Positions 26,392 through 35,494 of a stretch of 64,000 nucleotides of DNA are shown here, piece after piece. The DNA lies in NCBI RefSeq assembly GCF_003797835.1, contig NZ_RKMF01000014.1:42728-106727 (forward strand), written 5' to 3'. The notes under the pieces were generated by a model. It was given only the letters and a program-made list of their open reading frames with translations. It ran no database searches and was not told where the DNA came from. Each line of letters opens with the position of its first letter. The stretch's first letter is position 1. This stretch comes from Kocuria soli. Lineage in GTDB: Bacteria > Actinomycetota > Actinomycetes > Actinomycetales > Micrococcaceae. Made by a program: the position numbers and the translations under genes.

Positions 26392-28485
26392 GTGACCAAC
26401 GGCATCTATCTCAGCGCCATGACGCCCCTTTCCGGCAAGTCACTGGTGGCGCTGGGACTCATGGACACCCTGTTCAAGAACTCAGATCGCGTGGGCTTCT
26501 TCCGCCCCGTCTTCATCGGGGCCACTCCGCAAGAGGATCCCCTGCTGCAGCTCATGGCCGAGACCTACGAGTTGTCCCCGGAGCGCTGCCGCGGTGCCAT
26601 GTCCTTGAGCGACACCCGCGACATCCTGGCCTCCGGCAACTACGACGACCTGGACTCCCAGGCCGTGGCGATCTACACGGAGATGGCCACGCACTGCGAC
26701 GTCATCGTGGTCGACGGCACGGACATGATCGCCCACAACGCGGCCATCGCCGAGTTCGACCTCAACGCCCGCCTGGCCAACAACATGGGGTGCTCCGTGC
26801 TGGCCGTGATCGGCGGCAACCAGGTGGAGAGCCCGGACCAATTGCTCAACGCGATCGAGGTCTCACGCACCGAACTGCGGGAGTCCAAGTGCGACATCTT
26901 CGCGATCATGGTCAACCGCTGCCCGGAGCAATGGGTGGATCAGGTGACCCAGGACGCGCCGCGCGGTGAACACCACCTGCCGGTGTACGTCATCCCGGAA
27001 CTGCCCGCCGTCGCCAACCCGACCGTCGAGGAACTCGTGGACTCCGCGGGCTTCGGCACGGAGCTCACCTCCGTTCCACTGGACCGCGACATCAACGGCG
27101 TGAAGATCGCCGCCATGACGGTCGAGCACTTCCTGGACCAGCTCACGGAGGGTGAGCTGGTGATCGTTCCGGGTGACCGCTCCGACGTCGTCATGTCCTG
27201 CCTGGCCTCGGCGCTCTCCGCGGGCCGCCCCACCCCGGGCGGCATGCTCCTGACGGGTGGGCTGCTTCCCGGAGAGCTGGTCCAGTCCTTCCTCCAGGCA
27301 GCACCGTTCCCCGTGCTCACCACCCCGCACGACACCTACAAGGCCGCTCAGCGCGTGTCCCGCGCCCGCGGACGGCTGAGCAACCGCAGCCCCCGCAAGG
27401 CCGCTGCCGCCCTGGGCGAATGGTCACGCCGGATCGACCCCAAGGAACTGGTCGGGCGCCTCGACCTCGAACGCCCCGTGCGCCGCACGCCGCTGCGCTT
27501 CCTCCACGACTTGGTGGAGGCCGCCCGCTCCGACCGCAAGAACATCGTGCTCCCGGAGGGCGACGATCCCCGGATCCTGCGCGCCGCGGAGATCATCCAC
27601 CGCCGCAACTTCTGCGATCTCACCATCCTTGGTGACCCCGCGGACGTACGTAAGCTGTGCGATTCCGAGGGCATCAACCTCAACTTCGACGACGACGGCC
27701 TGGACCTGGTCGACCACCGCAACGATGCGGCGCTGATCGACCGCTACGCCGACGCCTACGTCGAGTACCGCAAGCACAAGGGCGTGACCAAGGACGTGGC
27801 CGTCGACCGCATGCGGGACGGTTCCTACTTCGGCACCATGATGGTCCAGCTCGGCGACGTGGACGGCATGGTCTCCGGAGCCGTGCACACGACCGCCAAC
27901 ACCATCCGCCCGGCGTTGGAGTTCGTGAAGACGGCCGAGGGCGTCAAGATCGTGTCCTCCGTGTTCTTCATGTGCTTGGAGGACCGCGTCCTGGTCTACG
28001 GCGACTGCGCGGTCAACCCCAACCCCAACGCCGAACAGCTCGCGGACATCGCCACCGCATCGGCGGCCACGGCGCGAGCCTTCGCGGTGGATCCCCGGGT
28101 GGCCATGTTGTCCTATTCGACCGGTGGCTCCGGGTCGGGCGAGGACGTGGAGAAGGTCCGGGAGGCCACGGAGCTGGTCAAGGCGTCGAACCCCGACTTC
28201 GCCGTCGAAGGTCCCATCCAGTACGACGCCGCCGTGGACGCCTCGATCGCCAAGTCCAAGCTGCCGGGGTCCTCCGTGGCGGGTCAGGCCACCGTGTTCG
28301 TCTTCCCGGATCTGAACACCGGCAACAACACCTACAAGGCCGTCCAGCAGTCCGCCGGCGCGGTGGCCGTGGGCCCGGTCCTCCAGGGTCTGCGGAAGCC
28401 GGTCAACGACCTCTCCCGCGGCTGCACGGTCGAAGACATCGTCAACACCGTGGCGATCACCGCCATCCAGGCCCAGACCATGTGA
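26392..28485 (+). CDS. pta: Phosphate acetyltransferase, long form with N-terminal regulatory domains
   Basis: A 697-residue enzyme that interconverts acetyl-CoA and acetyl-phosphate. Residues 1-220 form a BioD-like P-loop domain whose loop is weakened (SAMTPLSGKSLVALGL). A DRTGG domain follows to about residue 350, and the catalytic PTA domain fills the C-terminus (VLPEGDDPRILRA, SYSTGGSGSGEDVEK, VFVFPDLNTGNNTYK). The GTG start follows CGAGGAGCA. ackA lies downstream on the same strand but 848 bp away, with an antisense pseudogene between them. Confidence 0.95.
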   Translation: MTNGIYLSAMTPLSGKSLVALGLMDTLFKNSDRVGFFRPVFIGATPQEDPLLQLMAETYELSPERCRGAMSLSDTRDILASGNYDDLDSQAVAIYTEMATHCDVIVVDGTDMIAHNAAIAEFDLNARLANNMGCSVLAVIGGNQVESPDQLLNAIEVSRTELRESKCDIFAIMVNRCPEQWVDQVTQDAPRGEHHLPVYVIPELPAVANPTVEELVDSAGFGTELTSVPLDRDINGVKIAAMTVEHFLDQLTEGELVIVPGDRSDVVMSCLASALSAGRPTPGGMLLTGGLLPGELVQSFLQAAPFPVLTTPHDTYKAAQRVSRARGRLSNRSPRKAAAALGEWSRRIDPKELVGRLDLERPVRRTPLRFLHDLVEAARSDRKNIVLPEGDDPRILRAAEIIHRRNFCDLTILGDPADVRKLCDSEGINLNFDDDGLDLVDHRNDAALIDRYADAYVEYRKHKGVTKDVAVDRMRDGSYFGTMMVQLGDVDGMVSGAVHTTANTIRPALEFVKTAEGVKIVSSVFFMCLEDRVLVYGDCAVNPNPNAEQLADIATASAATARAFAVDPRVAMLSYSTGGSGSGEDVEKVREATELVKASNPDFAVEGPIQYDAAVDASIAKSKLPGSSVAGQATVFVFPDLNTGNNTYKAVQQSAGAVAVGPVLQGLRKPVNDLSRGCTVEDIVNTVAITAIQAQTM

Positions 28486-28492
28486 CGGTGCC

Positions 28493-28559
28493 ACCAACCT
28501 TATGTGTGGGTGGAGACAGGCCCGTGAGAGAGCTGTCTCCACCCACACATAAGGTTGGT
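28493..28559. terminator. Long perfect palindrome after pta
   Basis: Two perfect 27-bp arms starting ACCAACCTTATGTGTGGGTG enclose a 13-base loop. It lies 7 bp past the pta stop and 3 bp before the end of the convergent DUF559 gene. Its arms are unrelated to the other palindromes. Probably a bidirectional terminator. Confidence 0.8.
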
Positions 28560-28562
28560 CTC

Positions 28563-29335
28563 TCAAAGCCGCGGGACAGGCGGTCGCCGGTGCCTCCCCG
28601 TGGCCAGTTCAGCCAACAAACTGCGTTGTGTCAGCGCCCACGAGTACCAAATCTGGTCATACCTCAACCGCAGAGTGGTGTAACCCAGATCGCGGGACGC
28701 CAGGTCCCTGATCCGGTCCATGCGGTAGCGCTCCCCCGGCGCGTGATGCTTTTCGCTGTCGCATTCCACGATCAAGGACTCTCCAACCAGCAGGTCCACC
28801 CGCCCCACGCCGGCGATTGAAACCTGTGTTCGCGCGGCGAACCGCCGCTGCTGCAAGAAGTAGCGGACTCGATCACCGTCAACGCCGTCTCCGTGTCATG
28901 CCGGATGACACTTGCCCGGAGGCAGTCCACCACGGAGGCCAGCGGCTGGTGTGTCGGTTCCGGTAGTCGGCGAAGGTGCACGCCGCTCACGGCTGGAACC
29001 GGGACTCCGGGATTGAGCATGACGTGCAGGAGCCGGTTGGGAGTCCAGATGCCATGCTGTTCGCAACCGCTGAGACAACCGAGGGTCCCACCCAGGGCAA
29101 CCGCTCGGATCACGGGCGAGGGGGCTCGTGGAGTTGCGAACCACCCGTTGTCCACACCCCCTGTGGACAACTTCAGTCCCGCCACCGGCAGCACGCTCTG
29201 TTCCGCGACCGGAAGCCGGGGGCAACAGAGTTCAACCCTTGCGGACGCCTGGGTCGCTCGAACCTGTGCCTGACACAATGGAGCCAACTCCGTCCAAGTC
29301 GCGGCCGCACCGGCACGCAGGAAGAAGTCACCCAT
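28563..29335 (-). pseudogene. Frameshifted DUF559 (Vsr-like endonuclease fold) gene
   Basis: Two minus-strand frames make one protein. The first part (29335 to about 28865, about 157 residues, starting GDFFLRAGAAATW) ends at TVIESAT. The second part resumes in another frame at about 28865-28856 with LQQRRFAART and ends PPVPRL. The second part has ECDSEKHHAPGERYRMDR and GYTTLRLRYDQIW, typical of DUF559 proteins, which have a Vsr-like nuclease fold. An indel near 28860 disrupts it, either as a real mutation or a base-call error. Its start codon region overlaps the ackA start on the other strand. Such genes are common strays in actinobacteria; function unknown. Confidence 0.75.
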
Positions 29336-30566
29336 GCTCGTTCTCGTCGTCAACTGCGGCTCCTCCTCCATCAAGTACCAGGTCCGGGAGGTGGAACAGG
29401 CCGAAGGACAGGAGCCCGCGGCCTACACGTCCTCGATGCCCAGGGTCGACGAGTTCGTGGGGGTGGAGCAGGCCACCCAGGGCGCAAGTGGTGGAACCGT
29501 GGTCACCAAGGGCCTGATCGAGAACATCGGCACCTCCGAGATCAAGGACCACACGCAGGCGCTGGACATCCTGGCCGAGCGCTTGGAGGCAGAACTGGGT
29601 GATCGGACGATCGACGCCGCCGGCCACCGCGTGGTCCACGGTGGTGAGCGCTTCTCCGCACCCGTGCTGGTCAACAACGAGATCATCCGCGCCGTGGAGC
29701 GCCTGGCACCCCTGGCTCCCTTGCACAACCCCGCCCACGCCTTGGGCCTGCGGGCGATTCAGAAGAAGTGGCCGGGCATGCCCCAGGTGTGCGTGTTCGA
29801 CACCGCCTTCCACCGTTCCATGCCCGAACACGTGTGGCGCTACGCGCTCCCCGAGGAGATGTATTCCGAGTACGGCGTGCGTCGCTACGGCTTCCACGGC
29901 ACGTCACATGACTTCGTGACCGGCCTGGCCGCGGATTTCCTGGGCGTGGAGCGCCAGCAGTTCAACGGCGTGGTGGCCCACCTGGGCAACGGGGCCTCCG
30001 TGACGGCCATCAAGGACGGTCAGTCCTTCGACACCTCCATGGGTTTCACCCCGTTGGCCGGTCTGGTCATGGGAACGCGCACCGGGGATTTCGATCCGTC
30101 GATCATCACCGCGATGCTCCGCCGGGATCCGAGCATCGACGCTCAGCAGCTCGACGACCTCATGAACAAGCAGTCCGGACTCCAGGCCATCGCGGGACAT
30201 TCGGACATGCGGGAGGTGGAGGCCGCCGCGGAAGCCGGTGACGCCCGGGCAGAGCTGGCTCTGGAGATGGCCTCCTACCGCCTGGCCAAATACATCGGGG
30301 CGTACCACGTGGCCGTGGGTGGGGCTCAGGCACTCATGTTCACGGCGGGCATCGGCGAGAACTCACCGAGCTTCCGCGCGCGCGTGGTCTCCAAGCTGGG
30401 CGCGCTGGGCACCACACTCGACCACGAGGCCAACGCGATCCGCTCGGATGATGTCCGGCGGATCTCCACCCCGGGTTCGGGCCTTGAGGTCCTGGTGGTC
30501 CCCACGGACGAGGAGCAGGCGATCGCGGAGGCCACGGCCTCCCTGGTCTCCCGAAAAGCGCGATGA
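29334..30566 (+). CDS. ackA: Acetate kinase
   Basis: A 410-residue ASKHA-fold kinase. LVVNCGSSSIKYQV at the N-terminus is the phosphate-1 loop, VFDTAFHRSMPEHVW and YGFHGTSHDFV are signatures, HLGNGASVTAI is the second phosphate loop, and FTAGIGENSP is near the C-terminus. It makes acetate and ATP from acetyl-phosphate, acting with Pta. AGGAAG lies 11 bases before the ATG. The antisense pseudogene isolates it from pta, so it needs its own promoter within 29200-29330 or read-through past the palindrome. Confidence 0.96.
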   Translation: MLVLVVNCGSSSIKYQVREVEQAEGQEPAAYTSSMPRVDEFVGVEQATQGASGGTVVTKGLIENIGTSEIKDHTQALDILAERLEAELGDRTIDAAGHRVVHGGERFSAPVLVNNEIIRAVERLAPLAPLHNPAHALGLRAIQKKWPGMPQVCVFDTAFHRSMPEHVWRYALPEEMYSEYGVRRYGFHGTSHDFVTGLAADFLGVERQQFNGVVAHLGNGASVTAIKDGQSFDTSMGFTPLAGLVMGTRTGDFDPSIITAMLRRDPSIDAQQLDDLMNKQSGLQAIAGHSDMREVEAAAEAGDARAELALEMASYRLAKYIGAYHVAVGGAQALMFTAGIGENSPSFRARVVSKLGALGTTLDHEANAIRSDDVRRISTPGSGLEVLVVPTDEEQAIAEATASLVSRKAR

Positions 30567-30587
30567 TCGCCACTGGCGCCTATACGT

Positions 30588-30635
30588 TGAGGCCGGGTCG
30601 GGTCCGCGGGAATTCACGGACCCGACCCGGCCTCA
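30588..30635. terminator. Bidirectional terminator between ackA and phosphoribosyltransferase gene
   Basis: A 19-bp perfect stem (TGAGGCCGGGTCGGGTCCG and its complement) with a 10-base loop between two convergent genes. It is followed by TGTTGT on the plus strand. Confidence 0.85.
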
Positions 30636-30665
30636 GTGTTGTCGACGATCAGGTGTTGGCCACGA

Positions 30666-31169
30666 TCATGCGTGCGCGACGACGGGCGGCTGGTCCGACC
30701 AGGGGAAGACCACCCACTCGTCCGTGGCCTTCCAGATGTAGTCCGGCTCCACGATCGAACGCGGCTTGGAGTAGATCACAGCACTGCGGCAGTCGGCCTC
30801 GAATCCCTGGAGCAACTCGAGAACCAGGGCCAGGGTGCGGCCGGAGTCGGCGACGTCGTCGACCACCAGGACCTTCTTGCCCTTGATCGAATCGACGTCG
30901 AGCATGGGGGCCAGCAGAACCGGGTCCGGCAAGGTCTCGTGGACGTCGGTGTAGAACTCGACGTTGATGGCGTCGATCAGCTTGACGCCCATGGCGTAGG
31001 AGAGGGCACCGGCCGGAACCAGCCCGCCGCGGGCCACACCGATGATGATGTCGGGCTGGAACCCGCTGTCCGCGATCTCCTGGGCCTGCTCCCGGACGGC
31101 GTCGCCGAAGCCCTGCCAGGTGAGAATTTCCTTGTTCTCCAGCTCCGTGGAGTCCGCGTGGTAAGCCAT
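30666..31169 (-). CDS. Purine-type phosphoribosyltransferase
   Basis: A 167-residue PRTase. VLVVDDVADSGRTL (about residues 101-114) is the PRPP-binding loop with its acidic pair, and GVARGGLVPAGALSYAMG is the conserved first loop. The size and the final VVFPWSDQ segment resemble xanthine-guanine/hypoxanthine PRTases (Gpt-like) that salvage purine bases. The exact base is not evident. It is 9 bp downstream of the flavin monooxygenase-like gene on the same strand. Confidence 0.82.
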   Translation of the reverse strand: MAYHADSTELENKEILTWQGFGDAVREQAQEIADSGFQPDIIIGVARGGLVPAGALSYAMGVKLIDAINVEFYTDVHETLPDPVLLAPMLDVDSIKGKKVLVVDDVADSGRTLALVLELLQGFEADCRSAVIYSKPRSIVEPDYIWKATDEWVVFPWSDQPPVVAHA

Positions 31170-31178
31170 GCGGCAACC

Positions 31179-32204
31179 CTAGTCGGCGAGCATGTCGCGA
31201 ACCAACGGGGCAACCTGTGTCCCGAACAGCTCGATGGAGGCCTGCATCCGGTCGTGGGTCAGCGGCCCCACGGAGTACTTGAGATCAAACCGCTCGGCCT
31301 TGAGCACCCGCTGGTGGGCGGCAATCTTCCGGGCCACGGTCTCGGCGGAGCCCACGTAGTACGCACCATCCGGTCCGCACATGGCATCGAAGTCCGAGCG
31401 GCGCAGCGGCGGCCAGCCACGTTCACGGCCGATCACGTCGTGGTTGGCGGCAAACGCCGGGAAGAACTCCTCCCGTGCCTGCTCGTCGGTGGCCGCCACG
31501 TAGCCCGGGGAGTGCCAGGCGATGGGCAACTCAGGCTTTCCGAAGTGTTCCAGTGCGCGGCGGTAGTGGTCCGCGAACGGTTCGAAGGCCAGCGGACTGC
31601 CACCGATGATGGCGAAGATGACCGGGAGCTCGTAGTGCGCGGCGCGCACCACCGAATTGGGTGATCCGCCCACGGCCACCCAGGCCGGGAGTCGCCCCGA
31701 TTCGGTCTTCGGGAAGACCTCGATCCCCTGGATCGCGGGCCGCAGGCCACCTTCCCAGACCACGGGTCCCTCGGCCTGCAATCGTGTGAACAGCTCCAGT
31801 TTCTGGGCGAACAGGTCCTCGTAGTCCTCCAGCGCGTAGCCGAACAGGGGGAAGGACTCGGTGAAGGATCCCCGCCCCAGGATGGCCTCCGCGCGCCCTT
31901 CGGACAGCGCATCCACCGTGGCGAAGCGCTGATAGACCCGCACGGGGTCCTCCGAGGAGAGGACCGTGACGGCGCTGCCGAGACGGATGGACTGCGTCGT
32001 TGTGGCAAGGCCCGCGAGCACGGTGTCCGGCACGGAGATCGCGTAGTCCGCGCGGTGGTGCTCACCCACGCCGAAGAAGTCCAGGCCGACCTGGTCCGCC
32101 AGTTGGCCTTCGTCCACGACGTCGCGGATCACCTGGGCCTGTGAGAGGGGCGCACCGTCGCTGCCGGGGTGGACGTCGCCGAAGGTGTTGAGGCCGAGTC
32201 GCAC
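31179..32204 (-). CDS. LLM class flavin-dependent oxidoreductase
   Basis: A 341-residue luciferase-like monooxygenase fold protein. LGLNTFGDV begins the barrel, FFGVGEHHRADYA carries the FMN-site EHH segment typical of this subgroup, and ILGRGSFTESFPLFGY follows. Members oxidise varied small molecules with FMNH2; the substrate is not predictable. The GTG at 32204 has GGGAG upstream. A GTG at 32252 would add 16 residues but lacks a ribosome site. Probably co-transcribed with the phosphoribosyltransferase gene. Confidence 0.85.
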   Translation of the reverse strand: MRLGLNTFGDVHPGSDGAPLSQAQVIRDVVDEGQLADQVGLDFFGVGEHHRADYAISVPDTVLAGLATTTQSIRLGSAVTVLSSEDPVRVYQRFATVDALSEGRAEAILGRGSFTESFPLFGYALEDYEDLFAQKLELFTRLQAEGPVVWEGGLRPAIQGIEVFPKTESGRLPAWVAVGGSPNSVVRAAHYELPVIFAIIGGSPLAFEPFADHYRRALEHFGKPELPIAWHSPGYVAATDEQAREEFFPAFAANHDVIGRERGWPPLRRSDFDAMCGPDGAYYVGSAETVARKIAAHQRVLKAERFDLKYSVGPLTHDRMQASIELFGTQVAPLVRDMLAD

Positions 32205-32288
32205 GTTCTGCTCCCGTGGAGGTGTGAAGTTGTTCGACGCCCATTGTGCCACAGATTAGATGACGTGTCACCTACATCCCACGATGCG

Positions 32289-33581
32289 TCACGCTCGGGC
32301 GGCGTCGGTGGCTTCCACCTCGGCGGACTTCTTCAGGCTGCGGTCGTGCAGCAGGAAGCCGATGCTCATCGCCAACGACCGGAACAGTTCACCGCCCAGG
32401 ACCCAGAAGGCCATGGCCGGAGCCGTGTCCGCACCCGTCAGCCATGCCCCGCCAACCACCAGGAGCAGCTGCACGCCGCTGATGCGCATGAACCACCGCT
32501 CGTAGCCACCCAGCATCAGCACGTTGCTGGTCGCGGAGGTGGTTGCGTTGATGAGCGTGGAGATCACCAGGACGACGGCGGCCCCCCACGTACCGCTGTA
32601 CTCCGCCCCCAGGAGCGACACCAAGGAGTGTTCGCCGACCACGAGCAGGAACACCAACAGCAGCGCCGGCATCACGGCGGAGGCGACCGCGGCCTCGATC
32701 ACCAGCCGCCGAAGTTTGGGGCGCTCACGCACCGCCACCGCGATCCTGGGCCCGAAGACCGTGGAGACGGCCGAGGTGCCCATGGCTCCGGCCGACTGGA
32801 TGCGCTGGGCCACGTCGTAGGTACCTGCCACGGCCAGGGAGCGGGAGGAGAGCACGAACATGGGACCGCGGACACACAACGCCGTGAGCGTGGCCCCCAG
32901 TCCCAGCGGCAGAGCGACCTTCCACGGCGTCCTGGGAATCTCGATGCCCTCCGCACGGTACTGCGCCAGGCTCCGTCCGGGTGCCGGCGAGAGCCACCAC
33001 AGGATGAGCGCCATGAGCACGAACGCCACAACCTGCCCCGGGATCAACAGGCCCGGGTCCGTGTAGGACGCGGCAAGAGCCGCCACCAGGCCGAAGAAGG
33101 GCAGGGCAACGGACTCCATGAACTGACCGGCCACGGGCTGTTGTTTGGCGATCCGTTGCACCATGAAAAGGCGCCCGAAGGCGGACGCGGCGGCAACCAT
33201 CCAAAAGGCGATCAGCCAGCGTCCCGGGTAGCCCAGGAACTCGCCGAGGCCCGCGACCAGGGCCACTGCGATCCCCACGAATCCCCAGAGGACCGCGATG
33301 GTCCGGGCATCGCGACGAGCCAGGAGGCGTGCGCGACGCCCGTCGTTGGCCGCCCACAGCGGTGCCTGTTCGCGCATCCCGGAGAGATCCACGCCGAAGG
33401 AACCGGCCATGCGCGCCACCAGGGCGATCGACCACAACAGGCCGTTGAGGCCTACGTCTTCGACGGGGAATCGGAGGGCCACCACGGCCACCAGGGCCAT
33501 CTGCAGTGCGGCACCACCGATCCGGATGCCCAAGACCGTCAGGGATTGGAGGTGCGCACTTCCCGTACGCTCAGCGGCCAC
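32289..33581 (-). CDS. Polysaccharide flippase-like membrane protein (MOP superfamily)
   Basis: A 430-residue protein with about 12 membrane segments, resembling Wzx/RfbX-type flippases of the MOP superfamily. GSFGVDLSGMREQAP and TYDVAQRIQSAGAMGTSAVS are typical polar loops. It would move lipid-linked glycan units across the membrane. The GTG at 33581 was chosen: it overlaps the wecG-like gene by 11 bp and is preceded by AAGGA. Codons further upstream in this frame are antisense-like Trp/Ser/Arg-rich and not plausible. It is last in the polysaccharide operon. Confidence 0.82.
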   Translation of the reverse strand: MAAERTGSAHLQSLTVLGIRIGGAALQMALVAVVALRFPVEDVGLNGLLWSIALVARMAGSFGVDLSGMREQAPLWAANDGRRARLLARRDARTIAVLWGFVGIAVALVAGLGEFLGYPGRWLIAFWMVAAASAFGRLFMVQRIAKQQPVAGQFMESVALPFFGLVAALAASYTDPGLLIPGQVVAFVLMALILWWLSPAPGRSLAQYRAEGIEIPRTPWKVALPLGLGATLTALCVRGPMFVLSSRSLAVAGTYDVAQRIQSAGAMGTSAVSTVFGPRIAVAVRERPKLRRLVIEAAVASAVMPALLLVFLLVVGEHSLVSLLGAEYSGTWGAAVVLVISTLINATTSATSNVLMLGGYERWFMRISGVQLLLVVGGAWLTGADTAPAMAFWVLGGELFRSLAMSIGFLLHDRSLKKSAEVEATDAARA

Positions 33582-34431
33582 GCCGGGTACGGTCCTTGGC
33601 CAGGTACCAGAGGAACTTGGCGTTGCCCACGGCGTAACGCTTGAACATGCGGCGCGGTTCCATGGCCAGGCGGAACGCCCACTCCATGCCCACCTTCTGC
33701 ACCAGTTCCGGCGCGCGCTTGGTCTGCCCGGCGACGACGTCGAAGGAACCCCCCACGCCCACGCAGACACCTACGCCCATGACGTCGCGCTGCCCGTAGA
33801 TGAAGTCCTCCTTCATCGGCGAAGGCACGGCGACGAAAAGGATGTCGATGTCCAGGGCACCGATTTCCCGGGCCATGTCCTCGTCCGTCATGCCCTGGGT
33901 GCGCCAGTAGCCGTCGTGGTGACCCACGACGTTGGCACCGCGTTCGGTGAAGTTCTCCGCCACCGCATCCAGGACCTCGGGCCGGGCGCCCAGCAGGTAG
34001 ATCCGTTGCCCCTCCTGGGCCGAGAGTTCGACCAGTCGGTTCATCAGGTCGATGCCGGCCACGCGTTCGGGGACCGGGCGGCCCAGCAGCTTGGAGGCCC
34101 ACACGACGGCCTGACCATCGGCGCTGACCACATCGGCCGCATTGAACTCGTCCTGCTTCCCCGGGTTCTCCCGGGCCGACACGATCTTGGCGGCATTGAT
34201 CGACAGGTGGTTGTGGTTGCCGCCGTCCGTCATCAGGCTCTTGAGGCGCTCGACCGTCTGGTCCATGGTCAGGGGGTCGATTCCTACACCCATCACATCG
34301 TGCCGTGAAGCCTCCTGGTCCTTGCCGACCGAGCTCCCCGGTTCCGCGTCCCGGGCCGGTTCCGCCGCCCGGAGGTGGCGCTGTCCCGGCCCCTGGCTGT
34401 CCTCGTGGTTCTTACGAGCCGGCTGACTCAT
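33571..34431 (-). CDS. WecG/TagA/CpsF family glycosyltransferase
   Basis: A 286-residue GT26 enzyme. HLSINAAKIVSA, ADGQAVVWASKLLG, IYLLGARPEVL and FVAVPSPMKEDFIY are the family's conserved blocks. VGVGGSFDVVAGQTKRAPEL, another hallmark, is near the C-terminus. Such enzymes add N-acetylmannosamine or a related UDP-sugar to lipid-linked GlcNAc early in wall or capsule glycan synthesis. The first 45 residues are an extra polar extension. It overlaps the toroid-protein gene by 20 bp and the flippase gene by 11 bp. Confidence 0.92.
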   Translation of the reverse strand: MSQPARKNHEDSQGPGQRHLRAAEPARDAEPGSSVGKDQEASRHDVMGVGIDPLTMDQTVERLKSLMTDGGNHNHLSINAAKIVSARENPGKQDEFNAADVVSADGQAVVWASKLLGRPVPERVAGIDLMNRLVELSAQEGQRIYLLGARPEVLDAVAENFTERGANVVGHHDGYWRTQGMTDEDMAREIGALDIDILFVAVPSPMKEDFIYGQRDVMGVGVCVGVGGSFDVVAGQTKRAPELVQKVGMEWAFRLAMEPRRMFKRYAVGNAKFLWYLAKDRTRRGR

Positions 34432-35494
34432 TGCTGTTCCCCCATCCAGCCAGGGCCAACGTTGCGTGGCCCTGATTCCATCTCATGTGTGGCAAGCCTG
34501 ATCCCGAGCTGCGGAACCCGCCGTCGTCCCCCTGCAGGGCAAGGAGGTGACGCACCGCCGGTTGCGGATCCGGGATTCCCCAACCCCGGTCCGCGGCGCG
34601 GGCAAGGAAGCCCACGGTGGTTGCCACGTTGTGTACGTCTTCCGAAGGCTGCTCGGCATCCGCGTAGTAGAGCGGCAGCCCGTGGCCGTCCAGGCAGTGC
34701 TCGGCCCAGTAGGCCAGGCCACGGTCGATCGCGTCCCCGACCTGGAAGCCCGCCTGGTGGAGTGCCCACAGGGAATCGAGGTTGTAGATCGTGTGGAAGC
34801 TGTCGATCCATTCCAGACCCGCGCCCTCCCCGTAGGGCCAGGAGCCGTCCGCGGCCTGCGCGGAGACGGTGCGGTCCACGGCGCTCTGGATCTTGTCCCG
34901 GTCCCCGCCCAGCATAGCCAGGCTCTCCGCACCCAGCAGGGAGCCGTTGTGCACCAAGCGGTCGGAGGTCGTGGTGTACCGGAAGTAGCCGTCGTGGAAC
35001 TGGTCCTCGAGCCACTGGGCCACCTCGGGGCCGGCGTCCTCAAGGCGGTTCGTGGCCTGGAAGGCCCGCAGGGCGAAGGTCGTGGCCACCACGTTCGGGC
35101 TTCCCGCGGGGTAGAACGCCCAGCGGGTCTGTACGTCGAATTCGTAGCCCCACGGGCCGGTTCCGCGTTCCCGGATGATGCGGTCGACCAGCGCATCGGC
35201 CAGCTCCGGCCGCCCGTTCAGGACTGCGGCGTGAGCGAACAACGCCATGCCCTTGGTCATGCGCACCGGGGGCACGTCCGTGAGGTCTCGCAACCACTGA
35301 CCGGCCCGTTTGTGGACCTGTACCCACACCTGACGGGGACGTCGCCCCTTGAGGAAGCGTGCGTAGGGGGACAGCAGGCCGTCGTACGGGTCGGTGCCGG
35401 CGTATTCGCGCACTTGAGCGAAACGCATCGCCTGCCGCAAGGCCTCGGACACCTCCGCGCGGAGGGGCGGGTCCAAGAGTTCGTACGGCTTCAC
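34412..35494 (-). CDS. Alpha/alpha-toroid protein (squalene-cyclase/prenyltransferase-like repeat)
   Basis: A 360-residue protein with repeated helix pairs: AADGSWPYGEGAG, DQFHDGYFRYT and GDDGGFRSSG resemble the QW-type repeats of the terpenoid cyclase/prenyltransferase toroid. The cyclase DxDD motif is not evident. No signal peptide is seen, so it seems cytosolic. Start is the GTG at 35494 (AAGGAGAG upstream), overlapping the GT4 stop by 4 bp. Its place inside a polysaccharide operon suggests a role in glycan or lipid-carrier modification, perhaps as a lyase- or hydrolase-like toroid. Function unknown. Confidence 0.72.
   Translation of the reverse strand: MKPYELLDPPLRAEVSEALRQAMRFAQVREYAGTDPYDGLLSPYARFLKGRRPRQVWVQVHKRAGQWLRDLTDVPPVRMTKGMALFAHAAVLNGRPELADALVDRIIRERGTGPWGYEFDVQTRWAFYPAGSPNVVATTFALRAFQATNRLEDAGPEVAQWLEDQFHDGYFRYTTTSDRLVHNGSLLGAESLAMLGGDRDKIQSAVDRTVSAQAADGSWPYGEGAGLEWIDSFHTIYNLDSLWALHQAGFQVGDAIDRGLAYWAEHCLDGHGLPLYYADAEQPSEDVHNVATTVGFLARAADRGWGIPDPQPAVRHLLALQGDDGGFRSSGSGLPHMRWNQGHATLALAGWGNSNESAGS

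Noticed and set aside
28563..29335. DUF559 gene as part of a defence system
   Set aside because: It is broken and isolated, and no partner genes are present.
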